A stretch of 64,000 nucleotides of DNA from contig OY969783.1 of assembly GCA_963702995.1 (NCBI GenBank), positions 5,518,001-5,582,000 of the forward strand. Reading direction: 5' to 3'. This DNA is from MFD04580-c1 sp963702995. GTDB lineage: Bacteria > Planctomycetota > Phycisphaerae > Tepidisphaerales > Tepidisphaeraceae. Positions 46,878 through 56,089 of this stretch are shown piece by piece. How positions within the stretch are numbered: the first letter of the stretch is position 1; each line of letters opens with the position of its first letter. The position numbers and the translations under genes were made by a program. The notes beneath the pieces were generated by a model. That model ran no database searches and had not been told where the DNA came from. It saw only the letters and a list, made by a program, of their open reading frames with translations.

Positions 46878-47248
46878 CGGCGCAGCAGAATGACCAGCCG
46901 GGGACTTCGGTAGATTGTTTCAGGCTTCGGAGCAGTTCTGTCGCCGGAAGCGGGGCCAGCGTCGTCGTTGTCGGTGACCTGAAGCTGATCCGCTTCGACT
47001 CCAGCGGCGCCTTACATCCATATTTTAGCGGTGGTGCCGGCGACCCGCGCGGCGGCCGCCGAGGCGCTGCGGATCGCGCGCCCGCATCACAACCGAGCTC
47101 AGACAACGAAACCCCATCGGCCGCGTTATTGTTACGCGTCGGACTCATGTCGTCGCTAAGTAGCATTGTTCGGCCGCTCCTGGCCGATCGGCGACTTGTA
47201 TGTTTTGATCTCGTCGCATCCTCGGACGAGGGTCTGCCGAAGGTATTG
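46878..47248. other. 371-bp gap before the cytochrome gene
   Basis: No gene supported. An open frame runs through it on the plus strand, continuous with the cytochrome frame, but its translation has no signal-like or domain character and low-complexity composition, and a clear signal peptide starts at 47249. Confidence 0.4.
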
Positions 47249-49956
47249 ATGCGAAATGCGATGCTGCTCTTAGGCCTGGCTCTCGCTTTCGGAAATGCCG
47301 CCTCCGCGGTCGGCGCCGCGGCGACCCCCACGACGCGGCCCCTCGAAGCCTCTTTGATCCTCAGCGAACGGCACTGCCAGGCGTGCCACGCCGTGACGCC
47401 GGAGCAGAGCGGGTGGCTTTACCCCGGGGCTGCGCCGAGGCTGGACGACGTTGCCGGGCGCCAGCTGCCCGAGGCGGTTCGCCATCAGATCCTGTATGGC
47501 GGTCGTTCGATGCCCGCCCTCTTCCGCGATCGGTCGCCCGAGCAGCGCGTGGAAGCGGCCGACGCGGTGACGCATTACCTCTTCTCACTTCATCCGGGGC
47601 CGCCGCCGCGCGTGCGCCCCGATCGGGCGGCGGTCGCTCGCGGCGATAAGCTGTATCATGCGGTCGGGTGCGTCGCGTGCCACGGGCCCATAGACCCATC
47701 GAAGAAGAGCCCGGGAACGGAATCAGCCGAACTGTCGGATCTTTCAACCAAGTGGCCATGGCAGGCCCTGGGAGCCTTCCTGATCGATCCATTGAAGGCA
47801 CATCCGTCCGGCCGGATGCCGTCGCTGAACCTTACCGACGCCGAAGCGGGCGACATCGCGCACTTTCTCCTGCGCGACGTCAAAGTCTCCGGTACGCTCG
47901 AAGTCACGGTCTACGACGGGCGATTGTCGCGCCCGGAAGACATGGACGAGGCGACGCCCGTCAGGTCCCGGCTCGTCGAGGGCTTCGACGCGGGAATGGT
48001 CCGAGCCGATCGGCGTCAGGGCCTCCGGTACGCCGCATTCCTGAACGTGCCGGCGGGAGGGGCCTATACCTTTCACGTCACCTGCGACGACGCGTGCCGC
48101 CTTGTGCTGGATGACGCGCAACCGGTTGTCGAGCTGGACGCGCGTAGCAACGCCGACCACCCTCCCACCCGCACCGGCCGCGTAACGCTGACGGCCGGAT
48201 GGCATGCCCTGCGGCTCGATTGCCTGCACCACCGCGAACAGGCAGCGATGAAGGTCGAGTGGGAAGGCCCCGGTATTGGGCGCGCGACGATCCCGGCCGC
48301 CAGCCTGCGAACCGAGAAAGAGCCCGTCGTTGAGCCAGCTGCTCTGACGGTTAACCGCGACAAGGCGGCTCGCGGCCGCAAGCTCTTCACCGAACTGCGC
48401 TGCGTCGCCTGCCACGAACTGCCGAACGCGCCGATCGCCGCGCCGGCCGGCCTGGCAACGCTGGCGACGCTCCACGCCGACCGCGGCTGCCTCGCCTCGG
48501 AGCCGCCGAAAACGGCGCCCGACTTTCGACTGACGCCGGAACAGTGCGCGGAGGCGCGTAAGGCGATCGCCTCGTTGCAACAGGCTCACCTCGACGCGCC
48601 GACGCCTGTTCAACCAACTCGCGCTTCGAATGTCCGCCCTGAACTGCTTTGCCTGCCACGCTCGCGACGGCGTGGGCGGCGTGGCGCCGGGCCGCAACGC
48701 CTATTTCACGTCATCGGGAGAGGATCGGGGCGACGAAGGCCGCCTCCCGCCGCTGCTCGACGGCGTGGGCGATAAACTGCGTGTGCCGTGGATGACCGAG
48801 GTGCTCTTGCACGGCGGAAGCGTGCGGCCGTGCCTGAACGCCCGGATGCCGCAGTTCGGCGAGGCGAACGTCAGGGACCTCCCCGACCTGTTCGCCGCGA
48901 TCGACCGCCACGCGCGGCCGGTGCCGCCGTCGCCCGACCCGGCGCCGGTGCGGAAAGAGGTCGGCCGCCGGCTCGTCGGGACCGACGGGCTTTCCTGCGT
49001 CGTCTGCCACCGCTTCAACCGCCAGCCTGCCCAGGCGATGCAGGTGATTGACCTCATCACCGCGCCGGAGCGGCTGAACGAAGACTGGTTCCGCAGCTTC
49101 CTGCTCGACCCGAACCGTTATCATCCGGGGACGCGCATGCCGGCGTTCTGGCCCGACGGGAAAAGCCCGCTGCCAACCGTCCTCGCCGGCGACGCCCAGC
49201 GGCAGTTCGCGGCCATCTGGGCCTATCTGGCCGACGGGCCGAAGGCGAGATTCCCCGAAGGCGTCAGCCGGGCCAACTTGGAGCTTGTAGTCGGGGGCGA
49301 GGCGATCGTCTATCGCGGCAAGCTGTGGGAGGCGGGGTTTCGCGCCGTGGCGGTTGGCTACCCGGAGCGCGTAAATATCGCGTTCGACGCCGAGGCAAAT
49401 CGCCTCTCGCTCCTGTGGCAGGGGCGATTCCTCAACGTCGCGCCGCACTGGTCGATCCAGGGGATGGGGAAGATTCGGCCGCTGGGGACGGGCGTCGTCA
49501 TCCTGCCGCATGGCCCGGGGATGGCGGTGCTGCCGACCGCCGATGCGCCTTGGCCGGCGGAGGTGAGCCAGCCGCCAGAAAAGGTGTTGCCTCCGCCGGA
49601 GATGCGATTCAAAGGGTACGAATTGGACGCACTCAAGCGGCCGACGCTGCTTTACACGTTCCGAGGGCTTTCCGTTGAGGATGCGATCACGGGCGCTGAG
49701 CGAGAGGGGCAATCGAGCGTCGGCCGCACCATCCGCTTCAATGGCGACGCTCCGGATCGGCTCTTCCTTCGGCTTGGAGCGGGCAAGATCGAGCCGGCGG
49801 GGGAGCGGGCGTGGCGCCTGGACGATGCGATCACGCTCCGCCTTGGCGAAGCGGCTGACGCTGCGCGTTCGCAGGCAGGGGGAGCAGTCGGAGCTGATCG
49901 TGCCGATCGTCACCCACGCAGGCCATGGCTCGGTGGAGGTGGAATATGCGTGGTAA
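47249..49956 (+). CDS. multiheme cytochrome c with PA14 domain (two frameshifts)
   Basis: About 902 residues from ATG 47249 (MRNAMLLLGLALAFGNAASA, a signal peptide). Five CxxCH heme motifs are visible: CQACH at 47375, CVACH at 47669, CVACH at 48401, CFACH at 48645 and CVVCH at 48996. Between the second and third is a PA14-type domain (VRADRRQGLRYAAFLNVPAG). The frame shifts near 48605 (before LFNQLALRMSALNCFACH) and near 49855, after which it ends ELIVPIVTHAGHGSVEVEYAW. The C-terminal 350 residues are beta-rich (VVILPHGPGMAVLPTADAPW). Such proteins move electrons in the periplasm and are abundant in Planctomycetota. The next gene overlaps the end by 11 bases. Confidence 0.8.
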
Positions 49957-51490
49957 GCAGATCCTTTGCGGGCTCGTCGCGGCGGCGCTGCTGCTTGGGA
50001 GCGGGACCGCGGCCGAAGGCCAGCAGAAGGCGCGGCCGAAGGTCAACCAGAGCACCGATGAGCTGGCGGCCGTCCCCGCCAACGATCGGGAAGCGACGTT
50101 CTACCCTATCGTCGATATCCCTTCGGCCCCCGGCGCCGTTGTTGAGGCGGGAAGCTTCGCGCAGATGCCGGATGGGCGCCTGGCGATCGGGACGCGTCGG
50201 GGAGAAGTCCTGCTCGTCTCAGGGGCCGACGCCGCAGCCCCGGCCCCCAAACACGATCTCTTCGCCAGCGGCATGACCGAGATCCTGGGGCTCGCGGTGA
50301 AGGACGGCACGATCTATGCGACGCAGCAGGGGGAGATCACGAAGCTGATCGACAGCAAGTACACCGGCCACGCCGACCGGTTCGAGACGGTGAGCGACGC
50401 ATGGGCGTGGGGCGGCGAGCACGAATACACCTTCGGCAGCGGCTTCGACCGGGATGGGGCGATCTGGACCGTCCACTGCCTGACGGGCAGCTACACGTCC
50501 GACCGGCTCTTCCGCGGCTGGGCACTTCGGCATTTCCCTGACGGCCGCGTCGAGCCGATGTGCAGCGGCATCCGCAGCCCCGGCGGAATTGCCTTCAACG
50601 CCGCGGGCGACGCCTTCTACACTGACAACCAGGGGACCTGGAACGGCGCCTGCGGGCTGAAGCACCTGAAGCCGGGCGGCTTCATGGGCCATCCGGGGAG
50701 CTGCATCTGGTACGACCATGCGCCGAACATGGGCCTGCGCCCGGCGGAGCCGACGGGCGGCGAGACCGGCCGCATCCATCTCGATGCGACGCGGATCCCC
50801 CAACTCGTGCCGACGGCCGTCGTCTTCCCGTACAAGCGGATGGGGCAGAGTGCCTCGGCGATCATGTTGGATCGGTCGGGCGGGAAGTTTGGCCCATTCT
50901 CCGGGCAGTTCCTGGTGGCCGACTACACGCTGAGCATCGTGATGCGTGCGAGCCTGGAGAAGGTAAACGGCGTCTACCAGGGCGCCTGCTATCCGTTTCG
51001 ACAGGGGCTTTCGACGGGCCTGATCGCGGGCATCCTGACCGACAAAGGCCAGATGTTCGTCGGCGGCTCCAACCGCGGCTGGCCGGCGCGCGGCATCGCC
51101 GCCAATGCCCTCCAGCGGATCGACTGGTCGGGGCAGACGCCGTTTGAAGTCCTTGATGTCCACGCCCGGGCCGATGGGTTTGACCTGCACTTCACCGCTC
51201 CGGTCGATCCGACGGCGGCGGCCGACGTCAGGAGCTATTCAGTGGACACCTTCACTTACTACTATCACGCCGGGTACGGCAGCCCGGAGCTCGAGCCGGC
51301 CGAGCCCCGCGTGGCGGCCGCCACCGTCAGCCCGGACGGGTTGACGGTCCGGCTTACGATCGACAAGCTCGTTCTTGGGCACATCCATGCCCTGCATCTG
51401 CCGGGCGTTCGCGATCGTAAGCACGAGCCGCTGCTGCACGATGTCGCGTACTACACGTTGAACCAAATCCCTCATCTGGAGTCGCCATGA
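49946..51490 (+). CDS. secreted beta-propeller, sugar/sorbosone dehydrogenase-like
   Basis: 514 residues from ATG 49946 with a signal peptide (LCGLVAAALLLGSGTAA). Residues 50-400 carry NHL/YVTN-like beta-propeller repeats: MPDGRLAIGTRRGEVLLVSG, ASGMTEILGLAVKDGTIYAT, GGIAFNAAGDAFYTDNQGTW, PGGFMGHPGSCIWYD. These match the GSDH/sorbosone dehydrogenase-like proteins that act with fused or neighbouring c-type cytochromes in Planctomycetota. The C-terminal 110 residues are a separate beta-rich domain. It overlaps the cytochrome gene upstream (11 bases) and the SASA-type gene downstream (ATGA), so the three form one operon. The cofactor (PQQ) is not shown. Confidence 0.75.
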   Translation: MRGKQILCGLVAAALLLGSGTAAEGQQKARPKVNQSTDELAAVPANDREATFYPIVDIPSAPGAVVEAGSFAQMPDGRLAIGTRRGEVLLVSGADAAAPAPKHDLFASGMTEILGLAVKDGTIYATQQGEITKLIDSKYTGHADRFETVSDAWAWGGEHEYTFGSGFDRDGAIWTVHCLTGSYTSDRLFRGWALRHFPDGRVEPMCSGIRSPGGIAFNAAGDAFYTDNQGTWNGACGLKHLKPGGFMGHPGSCIWYDHAPNMGLRPAEPTGGETGRIHLDATRIPQLVPTAVVFPYKRMGQSASAIMLDRSGGKFGPFSGQFLVADYTLSIVMRASLEKVNGVYQGACYPFRQGLSTGLIAGILTDKGQMFVGGSNRGWPARGIAANALQRIDWSGQTPFEVLDVHARADGFDLHFTAPVDPTAAADVRSYSVDTFTYYYHAGYGSPELEPAEPRVAAATVSPDGLTVRLTIDKLVLGHIHALHLPGVRDRKHEPLLHDVAYYTLNQIPHLESP

Positions 51491-53095
51491 GAGTCGGGGC
51501 CCTTGCACTGTTGATCGCGCTGCTGCTCGCTCTGCCCGCCGTTGCGGCCGCCCCCCAGAAGCCGCTGAAGGTCTACATCCTTGCCGGCCAATCGAACATG
51601 CAGGGGCAGGGCATCATCAAGGCCGACCCGAAGCGCAACGACGGCAAAGGGAGCCTCGAGTTCCTCGTCAAAGACGCCGCGTCGGCCGATCGCTTCAAGG
51701 ACCTGGTGGATAAGGACGGGAAGTGGGTGTCGCTCGACCGCGTCTGGATCAGCTACCTTGATCGAAGCGGGCCGCTGACGGTCGGCTATGGGGCCACGGA
51801 AAAGATGATCGGCCCGGAACTGGGCTTCGGCCACACGGTCGCCAAGACGTATGACGGGCCGATCCTGCTCATCAAGCTCGCGTGGGGCGGCAAGAGCCTT
51901 GCGAAAGATTTCCGCCCGCCCAGCTCAGGCGGCGAGGTCGGGCCGTTCTATACGGAGATCATCACCCGCACGAAGGCGGCCCTGGCCGATCTGAAAAAGG
52001 CTGACCCGTCCTACGATGGGCAAGGTTACGAACTGGCGGGCTTCGGCTGGCATCAGGGGTGGAACGATCGGATCAATCAGGCCTTCAACGACGAGTACGA
52101 GAAGAACCTGGCCAACCTGATTCGGGATGTGCGGAAGGACCTTGGCGTCAAGGCGCTTCCGTTCGTCGTCGCCGAAACCGGGATGACCGGCCCGACCGAA
52201 TCAAACCCAAGGGCGCTGTCGCTGATGAAGGCGCAGGCCGCCGTCGCCGAATACCCGGAGTTCAAGGGGAACGTCGCCTTCGTCGGCACCCGCGCCTTCT
52301 GGCGGCCGGCCGAAAGCTCCCCCTCCGCACAAGGCTATCACTGGAACAACAACGCCGAGACGTACTACCTCATCGGCACGGCAATGGGCGAGGCGATGAC
52401 GCGTCTGTCAGCCGCACCGCCACCTGTGAAAGAAGCGGCCGCCGCCCCGCAACCGTCCGACACCTATTCGACGCAACGAATTGAAGGGTGGGTCGTCCAC
52501 GTCAACAAGAAGCTGCTGGAAGACCATCCAAAAATGACGGCCCGAGCGATCGAGTTGATGATTGGCCAGTTGAAGGCGATCGTCACGGCCGTGCCGCCGA
52601 AAGCGGTCGAGCACCTTCAGAAGATCCCGCTTTGGGTGAACCCCGAGTACCCGAAGGTCGCACCGCGCAGAGTACCACCCCGACGCCAGCTGGCTTCGCG
52701 AGCAGGGCCGCAACCCCGCCATGGCCAAGGGCGTGGAATTCACGAACGTGCGGATCTTCGAGCGCGAGTGCCTCCGCATGCCATGCCTCGTCCTGCACGA
52801 GCTGGCTCACGGTTATCACGACCAGGTGCTCGGCTTCGATCAGCCCGACATCCTCGAAGCATATAAGGCGGCCGTCGAGAACAAGAGCTACGACAAGGTG
52901 GAACGCTTCTTCGGCGACCCTGCCCGCCCCAATACCTTCGAGAAAGCCTACGCGATGACCAGCGCCCGCGAGTACTTCGCCGAAGACACCGAAGCGTTCT
53001 TCGGCCGCAATGACTTCTTCCCGTTCGACCGGGAAGAGCTTCAGAAGCACGACCCCAAGATGTACGAAATCCTCAAACGCGTCTGGGGCGAGTAG
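51487..53095 (+). CDS. SASA-type sialate O-acetylesterase fused to HELAH metallopeptidase-like domain (one frameshift)
   Basis: About 535 residues from ATG 51487 (signal LLIALLLALPAVAAA). Residues 25-330 are SASA/DUF303: nucleophile in LAGQSNMQGQG, GWHQGWNDRINQAFNDEYE, and HW in YHWNNNAETYYLI. Residues 340 onward (WVVHVNKKLLEDHPKMTARA) enter a second domain. The frame changes at about 52670; it reads EYHPDASWLREQGRNPAMAK, then LVLHELAHGYHDQVLGF, with the zinc-type HExxH and a downstream EYFAEDTEAFFG. That is a plausible metallopeptidase. Together the protein could remove acetyl groups from, and cleave, a glycoprotein or glycopeptide. The stop TAG lies in a palindromic repeat. Confidence 0.78.
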
Positions 53096-53125
53096 GTCAC
53101 GCATCGCGTGCCGCCGTTGACACCG
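53092..53125 (+). repeat. GTAGGTCACGCATCGCGTGCC palindromic repeat, copy with stop codon
   Basis: gTAGgtcacgcatcgcgtgc follows GAG of the SASA gene and supplies its stop codon, as in the copies at 3301 and 5162. It is followed by cgccgttgacaccggac. It also marks the left edge of the lower-GC island. Confidence 0.6.
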
Positions 53126-53204
53126 GACATGACGGGTGCGGCCAAGCGAAATCGTTCCCGCTTGAGCTGCCGCCGCAGCCGAAGAATCGTTATTTGATTC
53201 AGTT

Positions 53205-54326
53205 TTACGGCGTTGTAACCTGTGCTTTCGTCTTCGAACCGCTTCTCACACCATGCATCAATACCGATAGACCCTTCACGAATGCCGCCGCGCATTGGAC
53301 GTTCGAAACTTGAATTAATTCATTCAGCCCCGTCGTACTTTGAAACCTCAATTCCGCGACTTGTAAAATCGGCAGTTGCCGATTATTGGCAAATCGGCGG
53401 TCAGGCCCGCCCGCTTTATTGACGAACTGCCATGTCGCCCCAATCTGCTTCGAATCTTGCGCGGGGGAATCACCTTCGATGAAGGAGGCCTCTCTCCATG
53501 CGAAGCTCAAGTGATAATACGACACCGCTCCGATGCGTCGTCCTTGCGTCACAAGAACCATATCGGGAAGAAAGCAGAGCGACTGCTTCCTACCGACTAG
53601 CATTGGCACTGATCGGTTCAAACGCAGAAATGCTGGATTCCCAAGTAGAGCGTTTAGATCTGTTCGCGTTTGAAGCGTGGACGCACCGCCATGATATTTC
53701 GCGTTGTAAACTTCCGTGGTTGTCTCGACTTGCCAGATGCGTTGCGATCTTCGAAGCTGGTCGAAGCCCGCGAGAAGTTGCGCATATTGCTGTTTGTACT
53801 GTAAATCAAAATCGTAGTGGATTTCAGTAGTGCTATCAGAGCGGTAGAAATGATAACCCACCAAGAACCCGACTAGCGCAAGCAAGATGCCGCTGATCAC
53901 GACAGACGGCATCTGTTGCGAAGCACCGACGAACAGGACCACCAAACCGAGACTGCCTGCCCAGATGTGGAAAAGTGGAGTGTTCATCCGACGTTGGATT
54001 TCCTCGAGAAGTCCAGCAGAGGTCGAATCGACGATGGTCGAGGCAATCGCGGATTCGATGGAGTGAGTCACGGAAGCGGAGTTCTGTTGTCCGATACCCG
54101 AAAGATGTGGTTGCGCCTGTGATAGCGTATTGCAGTGGTTGCGAACGCCGCCGCCAAGTGTCTTTTGGTAATAAATGCCGTCCATTCCACAGCGAACGTA
54201 CCGCCGACCGTTGGGATTGACCCCGTAGCGGAACCCCTTCATGCCGACAGACGCTCCAATGCCGCTTTTGGAGAAATCAAGCCGAACACCAACCAAGTTC
54301 AAAGAACGATGAAACGACCAACCCAT
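53205..54326 (-). CDS. DUF4236 domain membrane protein
   Basis: 373 residues from ATG 54326 (MGWSFHRSLNLVGVRLDFSK). Residues 1-55 are a DUF4236 domain (SKSGIGASVGMKGFRYGVNP then NGRRYVRC). Two transmembrane helices span about residues 120-165 (GSLGLVVLFVGASQQ, VVISGILLALVGFLVGYHFY). The C-terminal half is a soluble alpha/beta region (FDLQYKQQYAQLLAGFDQL, LVGRKQSLCFLPDMVLVTQG) of unknown function. It is divergently transcribed from the vWA-PP2C-kinase genes with a roughly 295-base gap and shares the same lower GC content. DUF4236 proteins have been reported around stress-signalling genes; the link here is inference. Confidence 0.8.
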   Translation of the reverse strand: MGWSFHRSLNLVGVRLDFSKSGIGASVGMKGFRYGVNPNGRRYVRCGMDGIYYQKTLGGGVRNHCNTLSQAQPHLSGIGQQNSASVTHSIESAIASTIVDSTSAGLLEEIQRRMNTPLFHIWAGSLGLVVLFVGASQQMPSVVISGILLALVGFLVGYHFYRSDSTTEIHYDFDLQYKQQYAQLLAGFDQLRRSQRIWQVETTTEVYNAKYHGGASTLQTRTDLNALLGNPAFLRLNRSVPMLVGRKQSLCFLPDMVLVTQGRRIGAVSYYHLSFAWREASFIEGDSPAQDSKQIGATWQFVNKAGGPDRRFANNRQLPILQVAELRFQSTTGLNELIQVSNVQCAAAFVKGLSVLMHGVRSGSKTKAQVTTP

Positions 54327-54621
54327 AATTTCCTCCCGAAGTGCGTCAAACTTTACACTTTCTTATGATACTTTGCCATTCGAACCGAGCTAGGGTCAGT
54401 TTGAACAAGAACAAAGACGTGGTCCTGTCAAGTGGGCGAATGCCGTAGCCTCAGTCGGGTGGACACCCCGATTGCCCTAGCGCTTCGATCGTCGTAGACT
54501 GTCCCCAGGCCGAACTGGTGGGCCGGAGTCGCTCATGCCACTCCGCCAACGTCGATTTCTTTTCGGACTCGACGGGCGTGTTCCCCTCACCGGTTTCGGC
54601 GTAACTGAAAGGGCCGACCCA

Positions 54622-55308
54622 ATGCCTGAACAGCAAGCGTTTGAGATAGGTTTCGCAGAAAATCCCGAGCCACGGGTACCTTGTGTTCTCGTCTTGGACA
54701 TCTCTGGCTCCATGCAAGGCTCGAGGATTGACGCGTTGAATGCGGGTGTTGCGGTCTGTAAGAGCGAATTGCTCGCCGATCCCCTTGCCGCCAAGAGAGT
54801 CGAATTAGCCATCGTAACGTTCGGCGGGACGGTGAATGTGACGAACGAGTTCGCAACTGTTGACCAGTTTCAGCCACAGCAATTTTCTGCTGGTGGAGAA
54901 ACGCCGCTTGGTTCGGCGGTGAACCGGGCCGTAGATCTAGTAAGTGATCGAAAGCATATCTACAGGCAAAACGGAGTTGCCTACTACCGACCATGGATTT
55001 TTTTGATCACCGACGGGGCCCCAACCGACCGGTGGGAAGACGCTGCACATCGCGTTCAAGAAGGTGAGCGGCAGAACAATTTCGTTTTTTACAGTGTCGC
55101 TGTTGAAGATGCTGATGTCTCGGTACTGAAAAAGCTGTCGCTCCGGACGGAGCCTCTTAAACTCAAAGGGCTCGCGTTCCGAGACTTGTTCCAATGGCTC
55201 TCTAGTTCCTTGAGCAGCGTCTCAAAGTCGAAACCGAACGACGCAGTTGCACTTGAGAATCCCACACAAGGCCCCAAGGGCTGGGCCGAAATCCCTGCGG
55301 GAGCGTAA
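54622..55308 (+). CDS. TerY-type von Willebrand factor A protein
   Basis: 228 residues from ATG 54622 (MPEQQAFEIGFAENPEPRVP), preferred over upstream starts because relatives begin here. A complete MIDAS is visible: LVLDISGSMQGSRIDALNAG (DxSGS), the Thr in FSAGGETPLGSAV and the Asp in IFLITDGAPTD. The fold spans residues 20-190. TerY proteins are vWA components of Ter-like stress or defence modules, where they usually pair with a PP2C phosphatase and a protein kinase. It is followed by a PP2C gene with one base between stop and GTG. The frame is intact and codons are AT-richer than in the flanks. Confidence 0.88.
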   Translation: MPEQQAFEIGFAENPEPRVPCVLVLDISGSMQGSRIDALNAGVAVCKSELLADPLAAKRVELAIVTFGGTVNVTNEFATVDQFQPQQFSAGGETPLGSAVNRAVDLVSDRKHIYRQNGVAYYRPWIFLITDGAPTDRWEDAAHRVQEGERQNNFVFYSVAVEDADVSVLKKLSLRTEPLKLKGLAFRDLFQWLSSSLSSVSKSKPNDAVALENPTQGPKGWAEIPAGA

Positions 55309-55309
55309 G

Positions 55310-56089
55310 GTGTGGCGGCTTCTAGCAGAGAGCGTTCCAGGTACCTCGCATGCGCGGACGAATACGCCATGTCAGGATAGTCATAAGGTCACGAACTATC
55401 CCATTTGCGGCAGTCACTATCTGGTTCTCGCGTGCTCTGACGGGGCAGGCTCCGCCTCACACTCGGACGTCGGATCACGAATCGCGTGTGAAGCTGCCGT
55501 CGACGAAGCGTGCCGGTTCTTGAACACAGGAGCGAGCCTCGCGGCAGTGGACCGACCTACGGCGATCTCTTGGCTGCAAGCAATACGAATTCGACTTGCT
55601 GCTGAGGCAGAGAAGAAGGGCGTCGAACTGCGCCAACTTGCGGCTACGCTCTTGTTGGCGGTGGAGGGACCAAACACTAGCGTGTTTTTGCAAATTGGCG
55701 ATGGCGCCATAGTGACATTTGAGCCAACTCCCCTGGGAGCCGGAATTAGAACCGTTTTCTGGCCGCAAAATGGCGAATACGCGAACACAACAAGTTTTCT
55801 CACTGATGACAAGTTCGGTGACCTCGCGATGTTCGAACGAAGAGACAAGTGTCACACAGGAATCGCCGCATTCACCGACGGGGTCCAGCTGCTCGCGCTC
55901 GACTTCTGCTTGAAGGCCGCGCATAGACCTTTCTTTGAACCATTTTTTAAACAACTCCTTGATGCTTCCGAACCCGACAATCTGCACATCCCATTTCGGC
56001 ATTTTCTCAATTCGAAACAGGTCAACGACCGCACGGATGACGACAAGACTCTCGTCATTGCAGTGAGGGAATCCGACTGTGCCCATTAA
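55310..56089 (+). CDS. PP2C-family protein phosphatase
   Basis: 259 residues from GTG 55310, just after the TerY stop; the frame opens earlier but overlaps the TerY gene, so this start is preferred. PP2C motifs: LVLACSDGAGSASHSDVGSR (metal-binding DG), QIGDGAIVTFEP, IAAFTDGVQLLALDF (DG) and DDDKTLVIA (final DD). It removes phosphate from Ser/Thr, probably opposing the kinase encoded by the next gene. The end overlaps the start of that gene by 11 bases. Frame intact. Confidence 0.9.
   Translation: MWRLLAESVPGTSHARTNTPCQDSHKVTNYPICGSHYLVLACSDGAGSASHSDVGSRIACEAAVDEACRFLNTGASLAAVDRPTAISWLQAIRIRLAAEAEKKGVELRQLAATLLLAVEGPNTSVFLQIGDGAIVTFEPTPLGAGIRTVFWPQNGEYANTTSFLTDDKFGDLAMFERRDKCHTGIAAFTDGVQLLALDFCLKAAHRPFFEPFFKQLLDASEPDNLHIPFRHFLNSKQVNDRTDDDKTLVIAVRESDCAH

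Noticed and set aside
46130..47248. long open frame running into the cytochrome gene
   Set aside because: The first 370 residues have no domain or signal character, overlap other genes, and a clean signal peptide starts at 47249.
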